From Archilochus colubris (Eukaryota; Chordata; Aves; Apodiformes; Trochilidae), in the NCBI GenBank assembly GCA_023079485.1, contig CM041084.1, positions 67,551,709 through 67,615,708 of the forward strand: a DNA stretch of 64,000 nucleotides, given 5' to 3'. Each line of letters opens with the position of its first letter. Within the stretch, counting starts at the first letter, position 1. The position numbers were made by a program, and so were the translations under genes. This document shows positions 11,303 to 24,225 of the stretch, one piece after another. Under the pieces are notes generated by a model. It had not been told where the DNA came from. It worked only from the letters and a program-made list of their open reading frames with translations, and ran no database searches.

Positions 11303-14300
11303 ATATTTTTCTTAATTTGACAGCTGTTTCTCAAAGAAGAGCAGCATGGTCATGATGTTTTCTGTTCACCTGCCAGCCACAAGTGAGGTTTGGGATTCTT
11401 TGAAACTTATGTGAACTCCAGATGAGAGACTCAGCAAGCAGCAAAAAATCACAAAGGAGGTTTGAAGCCACCAGGTTAAAAAAAAAAAAATTAAACGTGC
11501 AATGTGTAAAATTTACAGAAGCTGTTAGCAGTGATTTAGTTGACTTCTGGGTGTTTCATAGAGAAATTAAAAGCAAGAACATCTCAAAATTCTATCTGCA
11601 TTGTTTTCCAAAGCCCTTATAAGCTGAAGGTATTCAGCTTAGCTAATCCAGGGGTCTGTGGTACCATTTTTTATTATAGTTGTTCCTGGTGACTCTTTCA
11701 ATTATAGAATTGCTGCTGCTACTCTATCAATATATTAACCAACATTACAAGATGATCCATGGACACTGCACTAAATAACATTATGATAGACAGCATAATA
11801 TAGGGTACATTTATCGTGTGTTTTGTGAATGAGATACAAATTCAGATTATGGTATTATATGAAAGTGGACATGAGATCTCATTCTAGTTCTGTGCCTTTT
11901 GATGTGCCTGGGTTAGGATGCTGTGGGTGGCAGAATGAGATACTTCTTTTAGATTTCATTTCTGCCTAGGAAAAAATTGGATACTATTTATCACTTGGTA
12001 CCTTTGAGTATTAGTGAAACCATTAATATTGATCATTATTTTCCTCCCCTGTGGATATACTGATCAATCTGTGTTGGAAAAACAATGTTCAGTTTCTTGC
12101 AAGCTCTTCAGGAGCAAGGAGTAGTTGTTGGGTCTCCTGTGAGCATGGGATTTGGGGCTTGAATCTGGATCTGCAGAGAAAGTGTTCTCAGAAAAAGATA
12201 TTGAAAGAGGAAAACCAGGAATAATTGGGGGTGACAACATTTCACTTTCCCCACAAGCAGATCATTCACTGTGAAGAGAACAGCTCAAAAATAATATATC
12301 TGTACAGCACCATGACTATGAAAGCCACTGCTGCCAGCCCTGCCCTGCTGGGTTCAATTTGGACTCTGTCATGACTGAAAATACAGTGACCCCTTGGCTG
12401 CTGCAGGAAGTGCCTGCCTGCCCTGATCCCTGCTGGCTCTGCAAAACAGAAAAAACATGAGGTTCGAGGGCAGGAGTCAAGGGTGAGAATATTTCAATGA
12501 AACAAGGAAGGGGTTTGAAGCCATGCAGAACAGGAGAGAAAGTAGAGACAAACCCAAGGGAGGAACAAATAATAAAATCAAGATTTCTCCAGAGTTCAGT
12601 TCTCCGATGTCTGTTTCTTCCTTTTGTTTCATTAAAAATCTGAATGTTGTGTAAATTTCGTTATGCAACTTCATGCTATTTGAATTTTAACTGTATTGAT
12701 TTGAATGTGCTTGTATATGAATCATGAGGATGGCAACAGGCTGGGATCTGGCTCTCCTGGGGGAGTCCACAAGACAGGAACCACCTCAGCAAGCCCAAAG
12801 CAAAGGATATGAGAAGGTTGGAATCTTCAGAGCCTGATCGTGAGAGTGAGAGTGGGCATGTGCCAAAGGCTACTGGTTGCATGACTGAGCAGAACATCTT
12901 TCTTTTGGTTTTCTGTGTGACACTTGCTCGAGATACATGTTGCAGCTCTTGACCCAAGAGCTGGTAATAGTGAAATTACCTGACTGAGCTGGTTGCTAGC
13001 CAGAAGAGGAGGGGAAGGGAAAGAACCCTGCAGCAATGTAAAACATGCAAAGAGGAAAAGTTACTGCAACAAATATAATTGCTGGTGCAGGCACTAGTGC
13101 TGTTTCTGATATTCCAAACTTGAATCTCAACAGAATGTGGAAGTTTCTCTTTCCTTTTCTGCCTTGTTGCAGGAAAGCTCTAGGGAAGCTAGGCAAGAAA
13201 TGTCTTCCAGTGGGGTTTATTAATGAGATTGTATTGACTGAGGAGGACTGAAAGGATATTTTAGATCATGGAAGGCCATAATCAAATTAATTAAGTCCAG
13301 AGACATAGGCAGGGCTTCCTGTATACTTTGCAGTATGTCTTGAAAGAAAACCTTTTTGGGTTGGAGGCAGGGAGACAGAAGGTAGCAGCTGTCTTGCTCA
13401 AAAGACAGTAATCATGCAACTTAGAAGAGAAATGGAATACCTGCTGTAGGTGGAGAGGCATGGCACCAAAGAGGGTTTGAGAAGGGCAATAGGACTATAG
13501 TGCTGGATGTTGCTTCTTTTTCTATGAGATTCCTTTAGCTTGCAGTCCCAGAGAGGAGCATATTCTAGATGAATGGAGTTAGGCTTGGAATGAGCACGGT
13601 TACATATGCAGCATCTATTAGGTTCTGTTTTGAGCTTTTCCACATAATGTAAATGTAAATTTGGCATGGGTTTGAGAGAGCAGCCATCTAGACAATAACG
13701 CCAGTGCTGTATTCTGTAATATTTAGCCATTCAAATGAAATATGTTGCCTTCATCTTCCATCCATACTGCAGTGCAGCATAATGTATTTGACATAAGAGT
13801 TGTTTGGAAATCAATCTTTAATGGAGATCTGAGTTTTTCAGGTAATATATTGCAGCAGGAACAAACTCGGTGAAGGACTGCCAACCAACACAAATGAAAC
13901 ATCCACTGAGGTTACCAAGCTAAAGTTAAACCCAGTGTGAATACTGTCCCAGCAGATGCAGGGGAAGTTAGACAAAGGCAGTGATTTACCCTGGCCTATG
14001 CAAGGTCTGCATTGTGCCCTATTCAGTAAAATTGCAAATGTGTCAAGGGAAGGAAAGAGGAAATTTGATGCTTTCCTTTGCAGCTCAAGGAAATTACTAT
14101 GGTTTGCCCTAAAGAGACCTGCAGCAAAGGCTTGGGTGCACTGAAATCAGAGGCAAAACTCACATGATTTTTTAGCTAGCACTTCATATCTGGTGTTCTT
14201 TTTCTAGGCAATTAACCTCTCTGACTTCTTCTGTCACACCTTCAATCTTGCTCATGACTGCACTTCTATTGCTTCCAAACTGGAAAGTGCTGTTCATGGG

Positions 14301-15517
14301 TTGATATATTTATTGCAACCATCTTCTCCATATTTTATATGGAATCTCTTATTTTTCTTGTCTTCTGCTTTATTCTTTTCACCTGTAGGAAAATTAAAAT
14401 TGCACATTGTACTTCTACCCTGTTGCATATATGCCTGTATTTTCCAAATGTCAGCCCCCAGGTGCTGACAGCACCTGAAACTCTGCTAAGATGGTCCACC
14501 TCCTCTTAGAGCTGGGATTTGACCTGAGGCACACACCTGGAAGTCTTTGCATATTGGCTGTTCCTACCTTGGAAGAGTTTTCCAGTTGTTTTTTTTGTCA
14601 AAACTGATCTAGAACTATATTCAGATTTAATCCTTGGTGTCCAACTCTACAGCTCTGTGAGATGAGGTGAACTGCAATGGCTTACCCTAAAAGCTTGTTA
14701 ATCTAAACCTTACCTGAAACAAACACATTATTTTGAAAAGGCTTGTCATCTTATATCTGATCACTGGTGCTGGCTCTTCCTCTGGACACAACTGTCTCCT
14801 CTTGTTATGCATGGGTACATCTAAGAGGTCACCAGCTAAGAACTGGCATAACTTGGGTTTACATCTGAACTACAAGGTTACATGCTTTGCTGCTCCCATA
14901 GGCTGTGTTTGTCCCTCACTGCTCCTTTCCTCGGATGTGCTCCTTTCCTTTTTTTGGATGGGACCCAGACTTCCCACTTCTCTGCTATGCCATTTTGCCT
15001 GTCAGGGTGTCACCTTTTAATACATGCCAGGAGACAAGCAGTGATAAGATAAGGGAGGGAGCAAGAGCAGAATGGAGTATTAATGCCTGTGTGATCTGCA
15101 CGGCTGCAGATGTGGCCCAGACTGACAGCAGGTACTAGCTAGTCTTTGTCTCACCATCTGCTTGGAGGGCTCCTTAAGCCCATTCCAACTCAGATCAATA
15201 GGTTTCTGCCCATAGACATCTCCAGCTTTCCTTATAGTGTTAGGATTGATCCCATTCATCAGTGATGGAAGTTACAGAGTGCCCAAGAACATCAGTTTGA
15301 ACATGAGATGATTGCTGCTGTAAGCCCTTCTGCATCAGTTACTCGTAGTCAGTCTCTATTACTTTAGGCATCCAGGGCCTTCCTGCAGACTCTCTTGGTT
15401 TTAAAGCAGCAATATGAACTTAATGCATATGGGTAATCAATCTCAAAAGGACGTGCTGATTGTATTAGAGTAAATGCTTTGCTGTTAGTGAAGTTGTCTG
15501 AGAAAGCACTTCTATGG
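11303..15517. other. Intergenic DNA, nothing recognised
   Basis: Unique-looking AT-rich DNA with an A-run near 11,479-11,490. No gene, RNA or mobile element could be supported. Confidence 0.65.
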
Positions 15518-15595
15518 TCACAGAATCACAGAAAGTTAGGGGTTGGAAGGGACCTCGAAAGATCATCTATTCCATTCCCCCTGCCAGGGCAGGAG
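15518..15595 (-). mobile_element. CR1 LINE 3' terminal fragment, about 78 bases
   Basis: The antisense of a CR1 3' end: a doubled ATTCTGTG-type repeat and the GGGTTGGAAGGGACCTC block, ending after TCCCCCTGCCAGGGCAGG. It is extremely 5'-truncated. Confidence 0.9.
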
Positions 15596-18500
15596 GGTCT
15601 TGAATCCTACGACTAAACTGTCCCATTTATGTTTTCAACAAAGTGTAGTTGAATGTTCCAGTACCTTTTCATTGGCTTATGTTAACCTTCCATATTTTTG
15701 TGTTCTCTTTCCTACAAGCTCTGGTGCTTGCTTGTATTACTAGGTTCACTAAGGTTTGAAGTTAATGGGGTTTGGAGTTGATGAGGTTTGCAGCTCTGCA
15801 GCTTGCAGAACTCCCCCAAAGCAGAAGGCAAATATCCAGCAGTAGAAAGACATCTTTCTTATCTTTCTTCCTTGACCAGCTCACAATGGTGTATGCTAGC
15901 AAGTACAGTGTACATATTGTCCAATATTTTCTATTAAAAAATAGTTTAAACTATTGTCTGCAAACTCTTTATATGTTGGTATAGTGCTTATGGCCTCTAC
16001 TGTTAGACTTTCGTAAGAACTGATCTGAAAAAAAGCTCTTTTTGGATCAAGTGTCCAGAGCTAAAAGCTAAATTTGCCACTGTTTCAAGCCCCAGAGCAC
16101 CATCTTTGGTGGCAGCAAGTTTGAACTGAAATTGTACGTGGTTGTTCTTAAAAACTCCAAACTTTCCATGTTACTTTACTTTCATGCTGGTTTAAATTGT
16201 ATGCTTTGTGATGGCTGGCTAGAAATTATCTGAGTTGTGAGTGGGAGTTTGTCAAAAAGCATCAATTAATCTCTAGCTAGACAAGAAGGAAGTGACATAG
16301 TAGCTATCAAAAAAAGTCCTAAATCTGTCCTTGATGTATGTCCTTAAAAGAACCCTTTTCAAATTATAAAAAACTGGTTTGTGTATGTGTGAATAATTTT
16401 TCTTTTCCTCTGCTCGTCAAAGAAGCATTCATTATGTTTCTGTATGGCCAGGCTGGTTCTGTGCTGGACTCCTGGTGCACTCAAATACCTCTGTGGTCCC
16501 AAGTAACCAAGATTCAACTTGAGAATAATTTTATTGATGTACATGGGCCAAATCCCATCATCCAGCATGGGAGGTTAATGCAACTCCAGGGACACATGGA
16601 ATTCCTCTGGATTTGCTCAGCCTGACTTTGAAGGTGCTCCAGGCTTCATTTTGATGTCAGTTACCTCCTTGCTGCTCAAAGACAGCAGTCACCCACTAGT
16701 CTGAACTAGGCTGAACCCATATTGACCCTTGAAACTTCAATATTTTTTGTTAATTTTATTGAAAAAAAGAAGTAATGGGCAAAGTTAAATCTCTCTTGTT
16801 TCTTTACAGTGCTGCTTCCAGGCCAGGGTTGCTCTGTTTCTGGCTATGCCATGTCTGACTCCTCTGAACAGGAGCAACTTCTGATAAGGTGTTCTGCTGA
16901 ACAGACTCTTAAAATGTTTGTGCTCTTATTGAATGTAGACTGCAACTAAGCTTGATTTTCTGCAGACATGAATAAAATCATGAGGCAAAATGAATAGGGT
17001 TGTAAAATACCCTTAAATGTCCTACATTTCTAGTGGGAAAGATAAAAGAGTCAGTGTATCTTTGTGTGTCGAGGGACCATAATTTCCTCTTTTTTTCTTT
17101 CTCCACTGGTGGAAAGAAAAGAAGCTAGTATTGCTTTCTATTACTTCTTATGTTCTTTTCCTGGAAAACATTTTGGATATAAAATTGAGAAGAAAAAAGT
17201 TCTGATGGATTTCAAACTAACCAACCGAATACAAAAACTCGTTTTTCTGCTTCTTTTTTTAACACACCTCAAAATGAAAATGTAGGCAAATTAAAGTGGG
17301 AAGAGTTTAAATGAAAACTCATATTTAAACATTTTTCTTTGGGTCTACAAAAACAAGGGAGGGCTACTTCTATGAGAGGAAAATACCACTTTTATCCTCC
17401 TTTCATTTTTTTAAGGGGAAGGTTTTTGTAGCATTTACCACACAGGAGGGAGTTACTGCCCAGAGCTGAGCACAAGTGAGAAAATAATTTTGCCCTGTTT
17501 TATAGAAGTAGTGTCTAGACAGAGAGCATTTGAAGTGCTTAAGGGGAAACTCACAGTAGGAACCAGTTATGACAAACTGAGCTTTTGAAGTGACAAATTG
17601 AAGCAAGCATGTATAAACTTAAGAGCTGATAAAGTAAATGCGATATTTGCTGCTGACTAAACCAAAAGTAGAGTACAGGACCAGCTAAATGAGTGTGTTT
17701 TGTTTCTGCTGTCCTCCTCTTTGGTCTGTAGTCCTCTTCCTCCTGCTCCAGTCTGCAGTCCAAATTGGTCTCACAGGGATTTTCATCAGGATCACAGAGA
17801 GATTAATAAACTGCTGTGTGGGGGGCAAGAAAGGACCAAAATGTACTAAACTGGGCTCTGCTCTGCAGGCAGCTGAAGGGAGCTTTATTCATAGGGTACT
17901 GAATGTGCCATTTTCTAGGGCAAAGCTAAATGCATTCTTCATGGTGTTGGTGTGCTTTAAAGATACAGAGATTGTTGCTTGCATCTGGAATAGTTGAACT
18001 GAAGACTGTTTTCTGACTATCTGTGCTTCTGAAGTGTGAGAAGTGGAAATCTGTTACTGGGATGAGAATTTTGATAATGGAAGAGAATTATCAAAGTGAA
18101 AGTCCTATAGCCAAGCTGGTCATTTGCACCTCCACAAAACAACCCGAAATCTAGGAAATCATATTTAAATTCTTGATCTGAGTCCAAGACGTTCAGGCTC
18201 GGTCTCTGCTAGCCCAGTGAATAGCCTATTGAACTGGCACAAGCTAAGGAAAGTTACTGAAATACTGGAATTTCTTATACTAAGAAAAATATTTTAGAGG
18301 TAATGCTGATTAGAAGAGACCCATTAAAAGTTTTAGGAGAAAATTCTGTTACTGGGGAATACTGGAGATGAATCTTCTTGATCCCAGTTTGGTGTTTTAT
18401 TCTGAATTTAATCTTTAGTGTGTCTATCCATATTATAATTGAACTACTTAGTGAGCAGGAGCTCACTAAGTATTTATCACTGCTAAAATACATTCTTACG

Positions 18501-21500
18501 TGTGATACCCACGTCTCTTCCATCATATTTAATCAGATATAGTGTAATCCCTTGAATGAAGGGGTTTACAAGTACATAATATGATTATAGTTGGTATTTG
18601 TGTCATTGTTAACTACTATCTATTTCAGTTTCCTTCTGTCTGAATCAATAACATAATGATGCTTTTGTGAAATCACAATCAATCACTGTGTGAGTCAGAT
18701 GTCACCTTCTACTCCAGCATTTGTGACTAAGTTAAGAAGAAATAAGCTGACTAGACTCAATATCTGGGGTGAAGAAAAGCTCTCCCATTCCCATGATCTA
18801 AATATACTGATCCTAGTTGTATTTGCAGGGGGCACAACATAGTGGAGGTCCAGGGTGACACCAAGAGGGCCTTGGGGCTCCATCCTTGTTGCTCTACTCT
18901 CCTTGTCTCTTGTTTCCTTAGCTGTTGCTGTTGTTGTGTTTTAGCTCTCAGTTTAGCCTCCTGAATTATTTAGGCACCAGTTAGGAAAGTGCTTTCTCCA
19001 TGCAGGATTTAAAAAAACAAATAAGCCAAAATCCAGTGACAGAGTAATGAGGAAAGATGTTTATCTTTAAGCAGGCACAACAAATCAAAACTTTATTTTA
19101 TTTCTTTCTCTAGGCCTTGCTGTTTTTATTAATTTGTTCTAGGATGTCTAAACCTTCAGTAAGAAACACAAGAAATCTTCATGATCTTAATGAAAATGAC
19201 AACACAGAACATGCACTAGATACTTTTTTCCCTACCTTCTTTTGAACCTTATTTTTTCTGCTGCTGAGTTGTATAAGAACTATTTAATTTTGATCTACAA
19301 GAAAATATTGAAGTTTTTGTGTTCTGCTTTGTCAGATAATAGCTTTAAATCTAAGTGGATGTAATCTACGTAGTGGAAGATCTTGCACCCAAACTTTTTG
19401 ATCCTTTTACTTCTGAGAGGGATGAAGCTGCAAAGGGAGAGGTCAGCAGGAGTCAGCAATCCTTACGTGACCCAATGCAACAGCTGCAATAGTATTATGT
19501 TGTGCACGTCTGAAATGATTTAATCTTTCTGCTTTGGGGGGAATAGTTGTCAAGGAAAGATTTCACTTCATTTATTAGCGCAAATGACCCTGGAAGAGAT
19601 AACACAGTCCAAACCCAAGACTTACTGCCACTTAAATTACTACCTTGTTACTCACAGTCAATGATCATAAAAGTTATGTGCCATTTAAAGCACAGCAACA
19701 GTTTAACAGAACCTGTTCCCTTCTATACTGTCCCATCTTGGTTTTGAAGGGAATGACTCCATCATGTATCACAGGACAGGGAATTACCATAAACAAGGCA
19801 GAAGAGAAGATAATGATATTACAGGCCTTAACATTTCTGGTACATTTAGTTCTCTTTGGGTACAGCAAGGGAATTTGAGGTTTAATCCTGGAAAGTAGAT
19901 TTAAATGAAGGTAAATTATGGGGCATGAGAACTACCTAAGAAGAAAGTCTCTGAGAATGAATATAAAATTGAAATGTTTGTAGTATCTTGCTGATATTTT
20001 CTCAAGGCACAATCAAACATAACAATATAACATTGCCTTTTGCAAAAGAGTATGTAAATTTTTGCCAAATGCAATGTATTAACAGGTGCTCTTGGACTGT
20101 AGCTACAGTCCTGTACCAGACATGATGAGAAATTGAAGAAATGACCCGAAAGACTTGTAAAAAATCTTTTCCAAAGCTGTATCACTTCTGGGCTGGTCTT
20201 GGTAACAATCCATGGCAGGCAATCTGATCCAACCAGAATTACGGGCATGACGCAAAACATCATTTGCAAGCAAGATATTAATGCTTAACAAAATATGTCA
20301 GAAGATCAAGCAGCAGTGGCATTAAAATGTGCTTCCTTTTGAACTAAGAAGCAAATACTCATCATGTCTGACTTGTATCACTGATCTTCATTGTATCACT
20401 ATGGATGCCTGTACAGCATGATGCTGCACAGGCATGGCAATATGTTGTAATGAGGCACTGTTTATGAAAGTTTTCATTTAAAATATAGTGAAGGTGAAAT
20501 TGCTCCTAAATGCAGCTGATATCTTTATTGCATCATGGTTTGGGATGGTATGCAAGGGGCTGAGAGCAAATACACCATCCATTTTCTTTTGCCTCCCACC
20601 ATGACAAGAGAAGCTGTTGCTTTGTCTTTTTGCTTTGTCTTTTGACTTCCTTCGCCTTTCTTTGTGTACAACACAATTTTTGCAGACAAACTTCTCTTTT
20701 TAAGAGAGCAATGGGATTTCTCTTTTTAAAGGTGATTCTCTACTCTTCTTTCTGTCATTGTTTATTAGTAGGAACCACAAAAATTCACACAGGAAACAGT
20801 AGAACAAAGGGAAGGGTTAAATCCTCAGAGTGCTAATATTTCCTTTTATACATCCATTTACTAGGATGTATATACTATTTCAATGTATGTGCTATTTTAA
20901 TCGTTGTTTTACACAGTTGTTCATGGTCATTGGCCTTCTTCTCCAGTAGAAACACTAGGTTTGTTTCTGGAACATCTTCCCCTGTCTAGAAGGATACATT
21001 GGAGACACACAGCAAACTCCTGAAAAGAGTGCAGTCCATGCACAAAATAAAATTCTTCATTAGCCCCATTTGTAGCTTTTTTTATAGTGAGTGATATTTT
21101 CTCTGAAGGAAAAAGCTTAACCATCTCTTGTGTTTTGCAAGGAAAAGCTTTGCAAAGTTCTTTTAATTACAGGCTGCTAAGTATTTCCATGAACTGAAAT
21201 TTGTTCCTCTTGAACAAAAAATTACAAAAATGTATTTTCTGTTTATTTACAACTCCTGTGTTATTTACTTAACTAAAGCCTTGAATGCTTCTTTTTATGT
21301 GGGTAGGACAGAAGAAAAGAATAATTTTGCACCCAGGGTTTTTCCCTTTCAAAAGTGGGAGTTGTTCATCATTGCACACCAACATTAAAACAAAGCCTAC
21401 ACCAACACAAGGCCAGGTTCAACCCCTCGGGGTGAAATCCTATGTGTGACATCTTATGACAGAGTTCCTGTCAACTTTAGCAAAGCTGGAATTTTATCCC

Positions 21501-23118
21501 AGGACTTTATCATCTCCTTCATCATCATGACCACTACAGCTTTAGGACTCCAGGAAGCATGTGCTCTTTATTCATCCTTATTTTGAATGATGGAGTATAT
21601 AATTACAGGCCATATGCTCCAGATTCAATTTTTTCCTATTTTGCAAAAGTGCTAAGACTTCAAAGCAGAGAAAACGCATGGGAAGGGCTTTCTACCACAG
21701 AAGTGCCAAAGAAAATGCCACATTTTGAAAGGCTGATTTCTGAAAAGACCCTATAGTATTTTAATACTTTATTATGTTTGTTGTTGTTAAAGCTCTAATC
21801 CTCCTACAAATTCCCCAGAGTATTTTTCATGTGAGGTGTAAGGGGATCATTCTGGAATGCTTTTAAAAATACAGATGTATATGAAGGAGTATTGAAACCT
21901 GCATTAGTCAAGCAGGAATGGGAGTTAATTTGAAAACAGTGTAGCATTTCAAAGCATAAAAAAGGAGGTAAGTTTTTAGTACGGAGTTCACCCTGAAAGC
22001 TGCCATATGGATGGTCTTTCCAGAGTAAAAATATATAATACACCCAGGTCGTAGATAAAAGCTCTTCTTTGTGTGGGACCTAGCTCTGAACATCTCTCTC
22101 AAGTCAGTCATCAGTTCAGGTCATTATGAAGAATTAAGCCAGTCCCAAGCTTTTCAATGTTAAAAGAGCTATTGCAGCAGTCTGAGCTACAAGTGTTTTC
22201 TGACTCCTTTCATTTCTGAGAGAGGGCAGCACCCTGTCTGGCCCTTTGATGGGCATGCAGTGCACACTCTAGACATTTCATACATATCCCTGCACAGCTG
22301 AGACAACTTGAGAATTCCTTGTGCAGATGGTGGAGAGCAACCTTCCCTGCTCAGATACCTCAGGCCCCTTTGGCCAGCTTATGTGGCATGGAAATTTAGG
22401 AGCTGAGGGTGTTACAAGCCTCCTACCTGTGCCAATAAAGAGCAATATGCACAAACTGCTTTCTTCTGATGTGTTTTCCTTCTCCTTAAGCAGTACCAAG
22501 CTTGATTGGTTTGTTAGGTGTTTGGTTTTGGTTTTTTGGTTTTTTGCACAGTCTTGTATGTTAAGACTCAGCATTGCATGTATTTATCAGTCCCTGTGGT
22601 GCAGATCAAGAGGAATTTTACTTGGGCCAGTGTAAACAGGATAAGAATCTCCCTGGTTGACACCAGTGGATTTAGTCTGGTTCTGTGTTAGTAGAGCAGA
22701 GGGGGGATTTTCTTGGAAGAAACAGGCAAAAGTCCTATTTCAAAAGCTTTAACAGCATTTAAACTTCAGTAATAACTTCCCTTCTTTGCTTTGCTATTAA
22801 TACCTGCCAGAAGAAAGGAGAGGATTTCTTTCTTTAGGATCCCAAATGCATTAATCTCTATCTCAGGAGTGACTGGTGAGGACCAAGTTTAAGTGTGAGA
22901 TAATGATATCTAAAGTAGATTTTAGTATAATGGCTCAGTATTACACGTTGTTGAGGAAGAGGTGGGGTGTTTGGTTTCATTTCTGGGCGTTGTATCTGAA
23001 AAATCCTACTTTCTAAAACTTTGCAGTTCTACTTTGACAGGGGATGGATTTTTTTTTTCATGTTTGTGTAGATGTATTGCAAGTTTTATTACTTTGTAGT
23101 TTTTTTATAAAACCGTTT
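15596..23118. other. Intergenic DNA with one perfect hairpin, otherwise nothing recognised
   Basis: AT-rich sequence with only short chance frames. It contains the 12-bp-stem hairpin at 18445-18472 and a G/T-rich run near 22,516-22,546. No gene was found. Confidence 0.65.
18445..18472. repeat. Perfect inverted repeat, 12-bp arms, 4-base loop
   Basis: TACTTAGTGAGC and its exact reverse complement flank AGGA. It is a compact hairpin in otherwise unremarkable intergenic DNA. Confidence 0.95.
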
Positions 23119-23612
23119 AGAATCATAGAATCATAGAATTGTCCGGGTTGGAAGGGACCTCAGAGATCATCTAGTCCAACCCTTGACCCACCGGAGCAGT
23201 TGCTAGACCATGGCACTGAGTGCCACATCCAGTCTTTTTTAAATGTCTCCAGGGATGGAGAATCTACCACCTCACCGGGCAGTCCATTCCATAGCCTAAT
23301 CACCCTCTCCGTGAAGAAATTCTTTCTAATATCTAACCTAAACCTCCCCTGGCACAACTTAAGACTGTGTCCCCTTGTCTTGTTGAAGGGCGTCTGTGAA
23401 AAGAGTCCAGTTCCCACCTCGCTACAGCCTCCTTTCAGGTAGTTGTAGACAGCAATGAGGTCTCCCCTGAGCCTCCTTCAGGCTGAACAGCCCCAGCTCT
23501 CTCAGCCTCTCCTCATAGGGCCTGTGCTCGAGTCCCTTCACCAGCCTGGTTGCCCTCCTTTGGACCTGTTCCAGGACCTCTACATCCTTCTTAAACTGAG
23601 GGGCCCAGAGAT
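23119..23612 (-). mobile_element. Young CR1 LINE 3' fragment
   Basis: The antisense of the CR1 3' end, beginning with AGAATCATAGAATCATAG. Its minus strand encodes the decayed end of ORF2 ([19 protein letters not shown], then [18 protein letters not shown]). It nearly matches the 4881 copy over the shared 97 terminal bases. It stops at about 23,612, where older CR1 sequence begins. Confidence 0.92.
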
Positions 23613-24225
23613 CTCAGAAGGTCTCTAGTCTAACCTCCTGCCCAAATCAGGATTAGCACTGAGATTAGAGCAGGTTCCTCGGGGCTTTATTCAGTCAGGT
23701 CCTGAGGTCCTCTGAGGACTAAGGTTACACAACTTCTCTTGGCAACAACTGTCCCAATGAAGAGTTTTCCCTCTTCTATCCCTCTTTCCATTATTGGCCA
23801 TTGTCTTTGTCCTGTGCACCTCTCTCCTTGTCTCATCTCAGAGGTGCTGGATGTCTGCTATAAGGTCCATGAAGCCATCCCTGCTCAAAGGTGAACAAGA
23901 CTTGGTCCCTCAGTCTCTCCTTACAGATCTGGGTGCCAGCTCCTCACCCTGCCCTGTACTGTCCTTGTTCTCTTCCTGGGGCCACAACAGGATGTCGTTT
24001 CCAGGTGCAGTCTAATAAATGCCAAGGAAAAGAAAATAATTACTGCCCTTGATCTGCTGCCTGGGATGCTGCTGGCACAGCCCAGGATGCTGCTGGTTTC
24101 CTGGCTGCCAGGGAGGCTGTGGCTGGTGCCCAGGTCACTGCTCACCTCCACCCCCATGTCCTCAGCCAGTACTGAAGCCAGGGGTTGTTCCTCAGGATAT
24201 TATTCTCTGGCACAGTAGCAAGCCC
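23613..24225 (-). mobile_element. Older CR1 LINE fragment directly abutting the young copy
   Basis: It resumes with a different CR1 3'-region sequence (GGTCTCTAGTCTAACCTCCT, then the CAGGTCCTGAGG region) and runs to the CCCAGGATGCTGCTGG and TGCCAGGG blocks typical of the antisense CR1 ORF2 region. Divergence and internal deletion are greater than in the adjoining young copy. The 5' boundary near 24,225 is approximate. Confidence 0.75.
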
